NCBI RefSeq assembly: GCF_024758705.1
Contig: NZ_CP096971.1
Span: 3,377,501 to 3,441,500 of the forward strand
Length of the DNA stretch: 64,000 nucleotides
Origin: Sphingomonas sp. SUN019
GTDB taxonomy: Bacteria; Pseudomonadota; Alphaproteobacteria; Sphingomonadales; Sphingomonadaceae
Direction of reading: 5' to 3'
In this document: positions 49,658 through 58,509 of the stretch, in pieces
Position numbering within the stretch: the stretch's first letter is position 1
Layout: the number at the start of each line of letters is the position of its first letter
The notes under the pieces: model-generated
Told to the model about the DNA's origin: nothing
The model's input: the letters and a program-made list of their open reading frames with translations, nothing else
Databases searched by the model: none
Made by a program: the position numbers and the translations under genes

Positions 49658-51568
49658 ATGAGAAACCCGTTTCGCATCCGCGCTTCCCAGCGGTCCGTCA
49701 GCGATGAGGAGTTCGTGCAGCTGTTCGGGGCGGGAGCGCTCGACCTAATGGAGAAAGTCGCCGATCCGTGGGGGGGGCTTGTCTTCCTCCGCAGTGCGCC
49801 TGGTGGCGGCAAGACCAGTTTTCTCCGCCTCCTGACTCCTCGGCCCCTCAGGCTGACCGATCAGCTTGCCGATACAGACCAGCAGGTGAAGGAGACGCGC
49901 GACGCGCTGCGCGACGTCGGTGCTCTGGCGTCATCGGGTCCGGACCTCTTGGGCACCATGGTCGTGTTCACCAGTGAATATAGAGAAATGGCCGGATTCG
50001 ACCGCGCCAACGCGCTCTTTCGCGAATTGGTGAACTCGCGTATCGTCATCGCAACGCTGCGCGCCGTCCTAGATCGCGCAGGCCGCGCTTATCCCGAAGA
50101 CCTCGACAAGATCCATTTTGATTGGGCGCCGGAATCGGGGGCAACCATTCCCGCCAGTGCCAATGGCCGCGACCTGTTCGAATGGGCGTCAGAGATCGAA
50201 CGGGGCTTCTACGAGCGGATGGACGATCTTGGTGTTACGCCGCCGGTCAAGGGCGGGCACGCGCGGCTCGACGGCCTTAAATGGTTCGCCCATGTCCGCA
50301 TCCGGGATCCCAAAGGGCCGGTGGAGGTGAAACGGGTTCTGCTGCTCGACGAGCTGCAGACCCTTGCACCCGGCCAACGCACCAGCTTGATCGAATTTGT
50401 GACGGCCGCTCGTGAGCAATGTGGTGTCTGGATTGCCGAACGCCTTGAGGCGCTCACCCACCGCGACCTGCTTTCGGAAGGGGCGCTGAAGGACCGCGAC
50501 TATGAGGGCATCATCCAACTCGAGCGTCGCTGGAGCGGCTCCAAGGCGAAGGTGTTCGGCCGCTTCGTCGAATCCATTGCCAATCTGCGCGCCGCCAAGG
50601 CGGACGGGTTCGAGAACCGGAATTTCTTTACGCTCATTGAAGAGCATGACGACCTGACAGCCTGGTCTGAGCGTTTCGATGAGGCGAGCGTGAAGATCGA
50701 ACACCTGATCGGCGACGCGAATGGCAACGGCAACAGGTACGATAATTGGCTGGACGAGGGGCGTGGTCGCTCCGGCTCGGCGCTCGATCGTGCCCTGCAT
50801 TGGCGCACCACGCAGATATTGGTGGCGCGCGATCAGCGGCGCGCGCAATCATCTTTCGATTTCGACGCGCTGGCCTCCCAGGAGCTGGAAAAACGTGGAA
50901 GCAGCGCGACGGAGCGTGCAGCCGAACATTTTCTCCGCACTGAAGTGGAAGCGCCCATCTATTTCGGCAAGGACGTGCTCAGCGCCGTCTCATCGTCGAA
51001 CGTGGACCAATATCTCGAGGTGGCGGGCGAGCTGTTCGAGGAAATCCTGGCAAAGATCCGATTCCGCCGCGAGCAACCGATGCCGCTATCGCCAGAGCGA
51101 CAGGACGCCTTGATACGCAAGGTGGCCGCGTCGCGCTGGGAGGGTTTGGTACGTCGCTTGCCGCGGGGCTATGAGGCCAGGCGCCTGCTTGAGGCGATCG
51201 GGGAATATTGTCGTCAGCAGACCTTCAGGGAAAATGCGCCCTATGCCCCCGGAGTTACGGGCATTGCGATCACCATGCAGGACCGTGCCTTGCTGATCGA
51301 TAGCCCGGATGACGATGTCCGCCATTTGATTCCGCTTCGCGACGTCTTGACGTCGTTGGTCGCGCACAATTTGCTGGTCCCAAAGCTCGATCATCAGAAC
51401 AACGGGAAATCGCTCGTCGTCTTCTATCTCAATCGCCTGCTTTGCGTTCAGTTCGGACTTCCGCTGGGCTATGGCGGCTGGCGCGCAAAGTCGCTCAAGG
51501 ATTTGATGCACTGGCAGGAGAAAGGCGCCAAAGCCGAGACGCTGGTCAAGGAGGCGACCCTTGTCTGA
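49658..51568 (+). CDS. P-loop ATPase (ORC/CDC6-like) of the PRTase operon
   Basis: Protein of 636 aa. A P-loop SAPGGGKTSF lies at about residues 45-54, with a Walker B-like VLLLDELQTL near residue 228. The remaining parts include helical segments with no recognised catalytic motif. It starts one base after the PRTase stop and overlaps the next gene by eight bases, so the three products should work together. PRTase-like and ORC/CDC6-like ATPase pairs have been predicted as anti-phage conflict systems; the mechanism is not known to me. Confidence 0.82.
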   Translation: MRNPFRIRASQRSVSDEEFVQLFGAGALDLMEKVADPWGGLVFLRSAPGGGKTSFLRLLTPRPLRLTDQLADTDQQVKETRDALRDVGALASSGPDLLGTMVVFTSEYREMAGFDRANALFRELVNSRIVIATLRAVLDRAGRAYPEDLDKIHFDWAPESGATIPASANGRDLFEWASEIERGFYERMDDLGVTPPVKGGHARLDGLKWFAHVRIRDPKGPVEVKRVLLLDELQTLAPGQRTSLIEFVTAAREQCGVWIAERLEALTHRDLLSEGALKDRDYEGIIQLERRWSGSKAKVFGRFVESIANLRAAKADGFENRNFFTLIEEHDDLTAWSERFDEASVKIEHLIGDANGNGNRYDNWLDEGRGRSGSALDRALHWRTTQILVARDQRRAQSSFDFDALASQELEKRGSSATERAAEHFLRTEVEAPIYFGKDVLSAVSSSNVDQYLEVAGELFEEILAKIRFRREQPMPLSPERQDALIRKVAASRWEGLVRRLPRGYEARRLLEAIGEYCRQQTFRENAPYAPGVTGIAITMQDRALLIDSPDDDVRHLIPLRDVLTSLVAHNLLVPKLDHQNNGKSLVVFYLNRLLCVQFGLPLGYGGWRAKSLKDLMHWQEKGAKAETLVKEATLV

Positions 51569-52697
51569 CGATAAGGCGGTTATGCGCTGGGATCCTTACT
51601 CGCTCACGCGTGATGCCGAGTTTGACGGGTTTTGGCGTGCCCACCTCGGGAAGCGGGACCGGCTGATACTGCTGGTCCTGGGACGCGGGTTCGACGTGCG
51701 CGCTCTCGAAACCGCGACGCGGCTCAAGGGTGTCGGGGCGAACGTGGCGGTGTGGTTGCTCGCCTATGACAATGGCCTCAACGACAGCGCGAAACGATCG
51801 GCTTTGACCCAAGCGAACTACAACGGGCTGGTCGCGCTGTTCGGTACGGCCGCGATAACGCCCATCGATATCGCGATCGGGGGCACCGCGGGTGAGACCG
51901 CGACATCACGCAACACCAAGGCCGCGCTCGAAGCGGCTGGCGATTGCCTTCTCTTCGACGATGTTGTCGTCGATATCAGTGCGATGCCCCGTCTCGTGGC
52001 AATGACGACCGTCGCCGTTCTGCTAGCCAAGCTCGATGGCGTTGCGCGCGCCGGCGGAAAAAGCGTGAACCTCCACGTGACCACAGCGGAAAGCGTTGCG
52101 GCCGACAATGACGCTGCCCAGGGTACCTTGCAGGATCAGGTAACCTTGGTCGTAGGTTTTTCGGGGCAACTCACGTCGCAGACGACCGAAAACTGGCCTC
52201 GCGTGTGGTTTCCGGTCTTGGGAGAACGTCAGCAGGCGCGGCTCGACCTGATCCGCGATTTTATCGATCCCGACGAGATATGCCCGGTAATTCCGTTTCC
52301 CTCGCGTGCGCCGCGGCGCGGTGACGAGATCATCGATGAACACCGCGCGATCTTGTTTGACGAGTTTCAGATCGAACCGGCCAACATCCTGCTCGCGTGC
52401 GAATATAACCCTTTCGAGGCCTACAAGCAGATCTTCGTGGCGATGGACAGGTACCGGCGGGCACTCAGAGAGATGGGCGGGTGCAAGGCGTTCGTGTCGC
52501 CGATCTCGTCCAAACTCCTCTCGATCGGCGTGCTACTCGCTTGCTACGATCACCGCTTCGGTGACGTCTCCGGCGAGCGCCTCGACGTTGGCATCCCCTA
52601 TGTCGAGACCGCTGTTTACGGCGATCCGATTCAAGACGAGCAGTCGGCGTACGAACTCTATTCGATGTGGATTCGCGGCGAGTGGGAAGAAGTTTGA
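51561..52697 (+). CDS. Unknown protein, third gene of the PRTase-ATPase operon
   Basis: Protein of 378 aa, family not recognised. The beginning (RLILLVLGRGFDVRALET) has a strand-loop-helix resembling a Rossmann-like fold. A later block has a similar alternating pattern (NILLACEYNPFEAYKQIF). No signal peptide or membrane helix is seen. The start is TTG at 51561 with AAGGAGG six bases before, overlapping the ATPase stop. As the last gene of the operon it may be the effector or the sensor; the sequence does not decide. Confidence 0.75.
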   Translation: MSDDKAVMRWDPYSLTRDAEFDGFWRAHLGKRDRLILLVLGRGFDVRALETATRLKGVGANVAVWLLAYDNGLNDSAKRSALTQANYNGLVALFGTAAITPIDIAIGGTAGETATSRNTKAALEAAGDCLLFDDVVVDISAMPRLVAMTTVAVLLAKLDGVARAGGKSVNLHVTTAESVAADNDAAQGTLQDQVTLVVGFSGQLTSQTTENWPRVWFPVLGERQQARLDLIRDFIDPDEICPVIPFPSRAPRRGDEIIDEHRAILFDEFQIEPANILLACEYNPFEAYKQIFVAMDRYRRALREMGGCKAFVSPISSKLLSIGVLLACYDHRFGDVSGERLDVGIPYVETAVYGDPIQDEQSAYELYSMWIRGEWEEV

Positions 52698-53210
52698 CGT
52701 GGCCGCTGCCCTCCCCGGAGCATGGAAGTGCCTAATCTGCGTAAAGGCGTGCATCGTATTTGGGGCGGTTAGCTCTAAAAACGGCATTGAAATGCCGCTT
52801 TGGGCACTACAGTGCCCTGCCTATTGCGGGCGGAAAATGCATGAGGCAGACCAAAACATCGGATGGACTCGGCGTCTTCGTAAAAGGGTGACGAGCCATG
52901 TCCTGGAAGGGATAAGTGTGATGTCAGTCTGGCCTGCAACCTGCGGTGAGATCATAACGGTGAGGATACTTCACGGGAGAGCGCACAGCTGCGGAAGCGG
53001 GCGGAAAAGTGGCTCACCGGCGCTTACTGCTACTGCCATCGCATGGCGTTCGATTGCGGAACGATCGCACCCGAACCGAACAAGCAAGGTAAAAAATACC
53101 GTAATTTCAGGTACTTGGAATTGAGCCGAAAGTGGTTTTGAGGAGCGATCAGCCGTATCGAACCCCTAAGCCACTAAAAAAGCACGCAAAACCGCCACGC
53201 TTCGTTGCCA
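52698..53210. other. Gene-poor right end of the island with a possible gene remnant
   Basis: About 510 bases with no intact, supported gene. From about 52955 to 53143 one frame reads a plausible C-terminal segment (LRKRAEKWLTGAYCYCHRMA, then KYRNFRYLELSRKWF, stop TGA), but it has no start codon and is cut by an upstream stop, so it looks like a decayed gene end. A run of six A at 53175-53180 would be a T run downstream of the minus-strand tRNA. Confidence 0.4.
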
Positions 53211-53285
53211 TGGTGACCCCTACGAGAATCGAACTCGTGTTTTCGCCGTGAGAGGGCGACGTCCTAACCGCTAGACGAAGGGGCC
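53211..53285 (-). tRNA. tRNA-Glu (anticodon CTC)
   Basis: A 75-nt cloverleaf is read on the minus strand, including an encoded CCA end. The acceptor stem GGCCCCT pairs with AGGGGTC, the anticodon arm is TCGCC-CTCTCAC-GGCGA giving CTC (Glu, codon GAG), and the T arm contains GTTCGATTC. Its 3' end points to the accessory island, a frequent arrangement at integration sites, though no duplicated 3' fragment was found at the island's left side. Confidence 0.93.
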
Positions 53286-53307
53286 GTGCGCGGTGCGAGG
53301 CGGGCGT

Positions 53308-54297
53308 CTACGCGGGGGGCCGGGAATCGTCAAGCTGCGGCCCGATGTTGTCGCGGCCGGGCATCATCAGGCCCTGCAACGGCTGGCCGAACCGCGCGCG
53401 TCTGCCCTGCCGCATCGTTTCCATCAGCGGCGTAATGTCGCGCAGGAACCGGCGTCCCGTCATGTCGAGGAACAATTGCGCATCGCGGATGAAGTGCGAT
53501 TTGTCGTGATAACCCGGCGCGACGCTCCCGAAGTCGATCGTGGCTGGATCCGTCTCCGCCATCGCCATCAGCGCGCGCATGAAGCGTATGCGACGGAGCA
53601 ACAGCTTGGGCGCGAAGCCGAAATAGCGGCTGGCAACGCGCCGGACTTGCCGCGGGGAGATGTCGAGCCGGTCGACGATCCTCGCAACGTCGCCGACCGC
53701 GGGATCGAGCAGCGCATCGGATAGCGCACGGATTACAGCCTCGTCCTCGCCGGGCGGCAGCAGCCAACGGCGAAGCGACATATCGAGCGTCGCGACGATC
53801 GCTGCGTCATCGTCGGCGGCGGCGAGCGTCGTGTGAAGCCGGCGTTCGGCGAATGCGCCGATCACGCCGGAAAGAGGCGTCACGCGATTGGCGAGCTTGT
53901 CCGCGGAATGCGGGATCAGACGCGACCAGCCGAGCGGGGTGAGGCCGAAGCCGATCAGCCGGCCGCCGTTGCTTTCGACGTGGATCGGGTGGCTGGTCGG
54001 GCCGAACAGGACCGAACCGTCGGTCCATTCGTGCCGCCAGTGACGGATGCGCGCTCGCACCGGTCCGGCATTAAACGTCAGCGCGATATTGGCGGGGCCG
54101 GGGGCGTAGATGTTGCTGCGGGGAAAGGATCCGGCTGGTCCCGAATCATAGATTGCGTAGTCGATGACAAATTGGGCCAGATCGCGAGCAGGGGTATGAA
54201 ATCGCGCGCGAACCGGTCGATCGTCAGGCGCGTCGACGTGGTCAATTGCTTTCAAGCGCGCGCCCCCCAACGTCGGTCTTCGCCGATGTGGGATCAT
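53308..54297 (-). CDS. AraC-family transcriptional regulator
   Basis: Regulator of 329 aa. The C-terminal two-helix-turn-helix domain includes LDISPRQVRRVASRYFGFAPK and the second helix region GYHDKSHFIRDAQLFLDMTGRRF. The N-terminal domain (about 40-190) is a probable cupin-like sensor of unknown ligand. ATG at 54297 is the longest start; a TTG further in (LKAIDHVDA) is possible. It lies beyond the tRNA and therefore in the core chromosome; no clear target is adjacent. Confidence 0.87.
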   Translation of the reverse strand: MIPHRRRPTLGGARLKAIDHVDAPDDRPVRARFHTPARDLAQFVIDYAIYDSGPAGSFPRSNIYAPGPANIALTFNAGPVRARIRHWRHEWTDGSVLFGPTSHPIHVESNGGRLIGFGLTPLGWSRLIPHSADKLANRVTPLSGVIGAFAERRLHTTLAAADDDAAIVATLDMSLRRWLLPPGEDEAVIRALSDALLDPAVGDVARIVDRLDISPRQVRRVASRYFGFAPKLLLRRIRFMRALMAMAETDPATIDFGSVAPGYHDKSHFIRDAQLFLDMTGRRFLRDITPLMETMRQGRRARFGQPLQGLMMPGRDNIGPQLDDSRPPA

Positions 54298-54334
54298 TCA
54301 GCCCGATCGCCGCTGCAATAGCAAGCGGTTAGAA

Positions 54335-55705
54335 TTACGCGGCTTTGCGCCGCTCCGCCATTTCCGCGTTGAGCATTTCGGCCAGCAGGAACGCCAGTTC
54401 GAGCGACTGGCCAGCGTTCAGGCGCGGATCGCAGTGCGTGTGGTAGCGATCGGCGAGCGACTGTTCGGTAACGTCGACCGCGCCGCCGGTGCATTCGGTC
54501 ACGTTCTGCCCGGTCATCTCGGCATGGATGCCGCCCGCGTGCGTGCCCTCCGCGCGGTGGACGGCGAAGAAACCGCGCACTTCGGCCAGGATACGATCGA
54601 ACGGCCGCGTCTTGTAGCCGTTGGCGGCCTTTACGACGTTGCCGTGCATGGGGTCGCAGCTCCACACCACCGGATGGCCCTCGCGAGTCACGGCGCGGAC
54701 GAGGCGGGGCAGGGCCGCTTCGATCTTGTCGTATCCGTAGCGGGTGATGAGCGTCATGCGGCCGGGGATGCGGCCCGGATTGAGCGTGTCGAGCATCCGC
54801 AGGAGCACATCTGGTTCGAGCGTTGGCCCGCATTTTACGCCGATCGGATTGCCGATGCCGCGCAGGAATTCGACGTGCGCCGACCCCTCGAACCGGGTGC
54901 GATCGCCGATCCACAGGAAGTGCGCCGACGTGTCATACCAGTCGCCGGTCAGCGAATCCTGCCGCGTCAGCGCCTGTTCGTAGGGCAGCAGCAACGCTTC
55001 GTGGCTGGTGTAGAATTGCGTCTGCGCCAGTTGCGGCACGGTTTCGGGATCGATCCCGCACGCGGCCATGAACTCCAGCGCCTCGCCGATCCGATCGGCG
55101 GTTTCGGCATATTTCTTCGACCACGGGCTGCGGCCCATGAAATCGTGCGTCCAGCGATGGACCTGGTGCAGGTTCGCGTACCCGCCGCTGGCGAACGCGC
55201 GCAGCAGGTTCAGCGTCGCCGCGGACTGGCTATACGCGCGCACCATGCGCTGCGGATCGGGGATGCGGCCTTCCGGGGTGAAGGCGATGTCGTTGACGTT
55301 GTCGCCGCGGTAGCTGGGCAGTTCGACGCCGTCGATCGTCTCGGTATCGGTCGAGCGCGGCTTAGCGAATTGCCCCGCCATGCGGCCGAGCTTCACCACC
55401 GGCAGTTTCGATGCGTAGGTCAGGACGACCGCCATCTGCAGGATGACGCGGAAGGTGTCGCGGATATTGTTGGCGCTGTGTTCGTGGAAGCTTTCGGCGC
55501 AATCGCCGCCCTGCAACAGAAACGCCTTGCCCGCGGCGACCTTCGCCAGATCGGCGGTCAAATTGCGCGCTTCGCCCGCGAAGACGAGCGGGGGGAAGCT
55601 GCCGAGCGTGTCGGTCGCCGCGGTCAGAGCCGCGGTATCGGGATATTGGGGAAGCTGGCGCGCCTCATGCGTGGTCCAGCTGTCGGGGGCCCAATTGGCG
55701 GCCAT
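54335..55705 (-). CDS. Class II 3-deoxy-7-phosphoheptulonate (DAHP) synthase
   Basis: First enzyme of the shikimate pathway, joining PEP and erythrose 4-phosphate. It is 456 aa, the usual length of class II (plant/actinobacterial-type) enzymes. Signatures are the N-terminal [26 protein letters not shown] (metal-binding Cys), the block [15 protein letters not shown], and [10 protein letters not shown]. The ATG at 55705 has GGAC upstream. It is transcribed alone, with only 78 bases to the next minus-strand gene. Confidence 0.95.
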   Translation of the reverse strand: MAANWAPDSWTTHEARQLPQYPDTAALTAATDTLGSFPPLVFAGEARNLTADLAKVAAGKAFLLQGGDCAESFHEHSANNIRDTFRVILQMAVVLTYASKLPVVKLGRMAGQFAKPRSTDTETIDGVELPSYRGDNVNDIAFTPEGRIPDPQRMVRAYSQSAATLNLLRAFASGGYANLHQVHRWTHDFMGRSPWSKKYAETADRIGEALEFMAACGIDPETVPQLAQTQFYTSHEALLLPYEQALTRQDSLTGDWYDTSAHFLWIGDRTRFEGSAHVEFLRGIGNPIGVKCGPTLEPDVLLRMLDTLNPGRIPGRMTLITRYGYDKIEAALPRLVRAVTREGHPVVWSCDPMHGNVVKAANGYKTRPFDRILAEVRGFFAVHRAEGTHAGGIHAEMTGQNVTECTGGAVDVTEQSLADRYHTHCDPRLNAGQSLELAFLLAEMLNAEMAERRKAA

Positions 55706-55783
55706 CGTTCACGTCCTTCGGTTACGATCGGTCCGATGCGGGATTTTGTGTGGGGGTGCAATGAAGGAAAGCTATCGCCGCCT

Positions 55784-57004
55784 TCAATCCAGTCCGTTCT
55801 CCAGAAACCGCTCCGCCACCGCGCAGTGCATCGCGACGCCCTTGGCCAGCGTGGCCTCGTCGATCGTCATGCGGGTATTGTGGAGCGGGGGGTTGGTGCG
55901 CGGGTCGCTGCCATCCGCCGCCACGCCGATGAACGCCATCGCGCCCGGCACGTCGCGCAGCACGTAGCTGAAATCCTCGCCGCCCATCATCGGCGCGGGC
56001 ATGCGCGACCAGCCATTCTCACCCGACAATTCGCCTGCGATATCGCGCATCATCGCGGTCGCGCGCGGATCGCACATCGTGACGGGATAGCCTTCGTCAA
56101 TCGACACCTCCGCCACGCAATCGTGCGCGGCGGCGATGCCCTGTGCGATGCGGCCAAACGCCTCGCGCGCGGTGGTTCGCGTTTGTTCGGACAAGGTTCG
56201 CAGCGTTCCCATGATCTTCGCTTCGTCGGGGATGATGTTGTGCGAATTGCCCGCGTGGATCTGCGTGATGGTCAGCACCGCCGGATCGGCGACGGGGATG
56301 CGGCGCGCGATGAAGGTCTGCAGCGCGGTCACGATCTCGCACGCGATGGGAATCGGATCGCGCGCGTCGTGCGGCATCGCGGCGTGGCCACCGCGGCCGC
56401 GGATCGTGGCGTTGACGGTATCGGTGGAGGCTAGCAGCGGACCCTCTCGACCGACGAACACGCCAGCCGGAGCATTGGGGGTGATGTGCAGCGCGAACGC
56501 GGCGTCGGGCTTCGCAATGTCGAGCAGGCCGTCCTCGATCATCCAGCGCGCGCCGTGATGACCCTCTTCGCCGGGCTGGAACATGAACACGATCGTGCCG
56601 GGAATTTCGTCCTTTCGCGCGCAGAGCGCCTTCGCCGCGCCGACCAGCATCGCGGTATGTGCGTCATGCCCGCAGGCGTGCATCGCGCCCGGAATCGTCG
56701 AGGCGAACGGCAGGCCGGTTTCCTCGGTCATCGGTAGCGCATCCATGTCGCCGCGGAGCAGCACGGTGCGACCGTTGCCTCCCTGCGAACCACGAAGAAT
56801 CGCAACGAAGCCGGTGGTCGATGTGCTGTCGTGGATATTGAGCGGCAGGTCGGCGATCGCGGCCTTGATCTTGGCGGTGGTCAGCGGACAGTGCAGGCCG
56901 ATTTCCGGCTCGGCATGGATCGCGCGGCGCAGGGCGACGACATCGTCCAGCTGCGCGGTGCCGATGGCGGTCCAGTCGGTGCGGTTGGCGAGGGTGGTGG
57001 TCAT
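55784..57004 (-). CDS. M20-family amidohydrolase (hippurate hydrolase-like)
   Basis: Zinc/manganese peptidase of the M20D group, 406 aa, cleaving N-acyl amino acids. Metal-binding motifs: MHACGHDAHTAMLVGAAKAL and GEEGHHGARWMIEDG; the dimerisation domain and MMGGEDFSYVL follow. ATG at 57004 has AAGGAG upstream. Related enzymes release the acyl group from hippurate or acetyl amino acids. No signal peptide, so cytosolic. No obvious functional link to its neighbours. Confidence 0.93.
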   Translation of the reverse strand: MTTTLANRTDWTAIGTAQLDDVVALRRAIHAEPEIGLHCPLTTAKIKAAIADLPLNIHDSTSTTGFVAILRGSQGGNGRTVLLRGDMDALPMTEETGLPFASTIPGAMHACGHDAHTAMLVGAAKALCARKDEIPGTIVFMFQPGEEGHHGARWMIEDGLLDIAKPDAAFALHITPNAPAGVFVGREGPLLASTDTVNATIRGRGGHAAMPHDARDPIPIACEIVTALQTFIARRIPVADPAVLTITQIHAGNSHNIIPDEAKIMGTLRTLSEQTRTTAREAFGRIAQGIAAAHDCVAEVSIDEGYPVTMCDPRATAMMRDIAGELSGENGWSRMPAPMMGGEDFSYVLRDVPGAMAFIGVAADGSDPRTNPPLHNTRMTIDEATLAKGVAMHCAVAERFLENGLD

Positions 57005-57100
57005 GGAGCGACTCCTTTGCCATCAGCTTACGCTCGCGCCGCCCGCCCGTCACCCCAGGCCATCCCGTCAACCGAACCCATTCCGTCACCGCAGCGCCTT

Positions 57101-57184
57101 CCGTCACCCCAGCGAAGGCTGGGGTCTCGAGCGGCTCTTGTCCCGCGCCGTCGCCAGAGACCCCAGCCTTCGCTGGGGTGACGG
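57101..57184. repeat. Perfect long inverted repeat, family 3
   Basis: Arms of 28 bases at 57101-57128 and 57157-57184 are exact inverted copies (CCGTCACCCCAGCGAAGGCT... ), separated by 28 bases. Similar GGCTGGGGTCTC palindromes are common between sphingomonad genes. It lies upstream of the M20 gene and downstream of the cyclophilin gene. Confidence 0.85.
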
Positions 57185-57224
57185 TCATGTTGCTGAGTGA
57201 GGATTACTCCGTCGAAGTGACCGA

Positions 57225-57857
57225 TTATTTTGCTGGCGTCGTCACCGGCGTTCGCCGCACCGTCATGATCTTCACCGTGGGCTCCAGCATCTGACCTTTC
57301 ATCATCCCCACGCCCTTCGTCACCGACCTGGGCATCGGCAGGATGCGGCGGACGATGTCCATTCCTTCCACCACATGGCCGAATACCGCGTAGCCGGGAT
57401 CAGTCGCGGTTGCGTCCATCGATTTGATGTCGCCGACCAGGATCACGAAATCGCCGTTCGCGGTGCCGGGCTTGCCCATCGCCATGGAGATCGCGCCATC
57501 GGTGTGCGACAGGCCGGTCTTCGTTGTCGGTTCATGCGCGATCGAGGGCAGCACGCGTTTCGGATCGTTCTGTGCGCCGAACTGGATGAAGCCGTAATTC
57601 TCCTGCACCTTCACCGCGCGGTAGAAGACGGCGCCGTCCAGCCGCTTGCCGTCGACGTAGCGCAGGAAATTGGCGACCGTGACCGGCGCCTTTTGCTTGT
57701 CCAGCGCGATGACGATCGAACCCTCGGCAGTGGTTAGCGTTACCCGGACGAGGCCGACCGGTACCGGCGCGGGCGTGGGAGCCGCGACCGGTGTGGGCGC
57801 GACCTGCGCTACTGTCGGCGAAGAAAGCGCCAGCAGCGCGAGCGCAAACATCCGCAT
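57225..57857 (-). CDS. Cyclophilin-type peptidyl-prolyl cis-trans isomerase
   Basis: Exported PPIase of 210 aa. A signal peptide (MRMFALALLALSSPTVAQVA) and Ala/Pro-rich linker lead to the cyclophilin domain (VTLTTAEGSIVIALDKQKAPVTVANFLRY, FYRAVKVQENYGFIQFG, GYAVFGHVVEGMDIV). The usual Gln in the FxQGG motif is kept only in altered form (FIQFGAQND). ATG at 57857 overlaps the stop of the upstream gene (TGATG), so they form an operon. It should assist folding in the periplasm. Confidence 0.92.
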   Translation of the reverse strand: MRMFALALLALSSPTVAQVAPTPVAAPTPAPVPVGLVRVTLTTAEGSIVIALDKQKAPVTVANFLRYVDGKRLDGAVFYRAVKVQENYGFIQFGAQNDPKRVLPSIAHEPTTKTGLSHTDGAISMAMGKPGTANGDFVILVGDIKSMDATATDPGYAVFGHVVEGMDIVRRILPMPRSVTKGVGMMKGQMLEPTVKIMTVRRTPVTTPAK

Positions 57858-58372
57858 CAGGCGAGCTTCACCAGCATCAGCGCCAGCGACGGCGTTGCAC
57901 TGCCCGACAATTGGATCGCATAAGTCCCCGGCGTCAGCTTGAAATCGACCATTTTCCGCACGCCGGTGCATTTCGGGCCGTGGTCGTGCGCGCTGGACGC
58001 CACCGCCTTGCCGTCCTGCACCAGATCGACCCAGGCCGCGCCGCCCAGAGCCAGGCGATACGTTCCCGCGGTCACGATCGACACCGCCAGCGTCCCGCCA
58101 TTGCTGTCGACCGCCGCCGCTTTCTCGGGCGCTGGGCTTAGCGCGAGATGCTTGGCGGGATGGAGCGACACATTCGCGGCCTTGCCGACCGACACCGTCG
58201 CGCCGTCGCCCGGTTTTACGCCCGCGCTGACCGGAATCTGCTCGCTCCACCCGGAAAACTCGGCGGGCAGAGCGACGCGAACGTTGGCGCACGAGGCTTC
58301 GGCCGCCGGTTCCTGCGCCACCGCGGCGGTGATGGGAAGGAGAGCTAGAATCACGGCAAAGGTCGGGCGCAT
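57857..58372 (-). CDS. Exported hypothetical protein, 171 aa
   Basis: A protein with a clear signal peptide (MRPTFAVILALLPITAAVAQ) and a beta-rich mature part; two cysteines (CANVRV near the mature N terminus and KCTGVRK near the C terminus) could form a disulfide. An HDHGPKCTG segment may bind metal. The family is not recognised. It is co-translated with the periplasmic isomerase. ATG at 58372 is chosen because the signal peptide begins there. Confidence 0.75.
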   Translation of the reverse strand: MRPTFAVILALLPITAAVAQEPAAEASCANVRVALPAEFSGWSEQIPVSAGVKPGDGATVSVGKAANVSLHPAKHLALSPAPEKAAAVDSNGGTLAVSIVTAGTYRLALGGAAWVDLVQDGKAVASSAHDHGPKCTGVRKMVDFKLTPGTYAIQLSGSATPSLALMLVKLA

Positions 58373-58509
58373 GGAAACTCCTGTGGATCGTCTCACTGTA
58401 GCGTGCCCCGGGGACGATTGCACCCTGAGCTAACACCCCACGCCCTTTCCCTTGCGGCAACTTGCGCGGCGCTGAACGGTGTGTTGATGTAAGGTTCGAG
58501 GGAGAGGTC

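Noticed and set aside
52306..53124. A 272-codon frame overlapping the end of the 378-aa unknown gene
   Set aside because: The first half lies in the wrong frame of a supported gene, and the rest has no motif or ribosome site.
54434..56434. 666-codon plus-strand frame opposite DAHP synthase and M20 genes
   Set aside because: It spans the gap between two well-supported minus-strand genes and has arginine/alanine-rich shadow composition.
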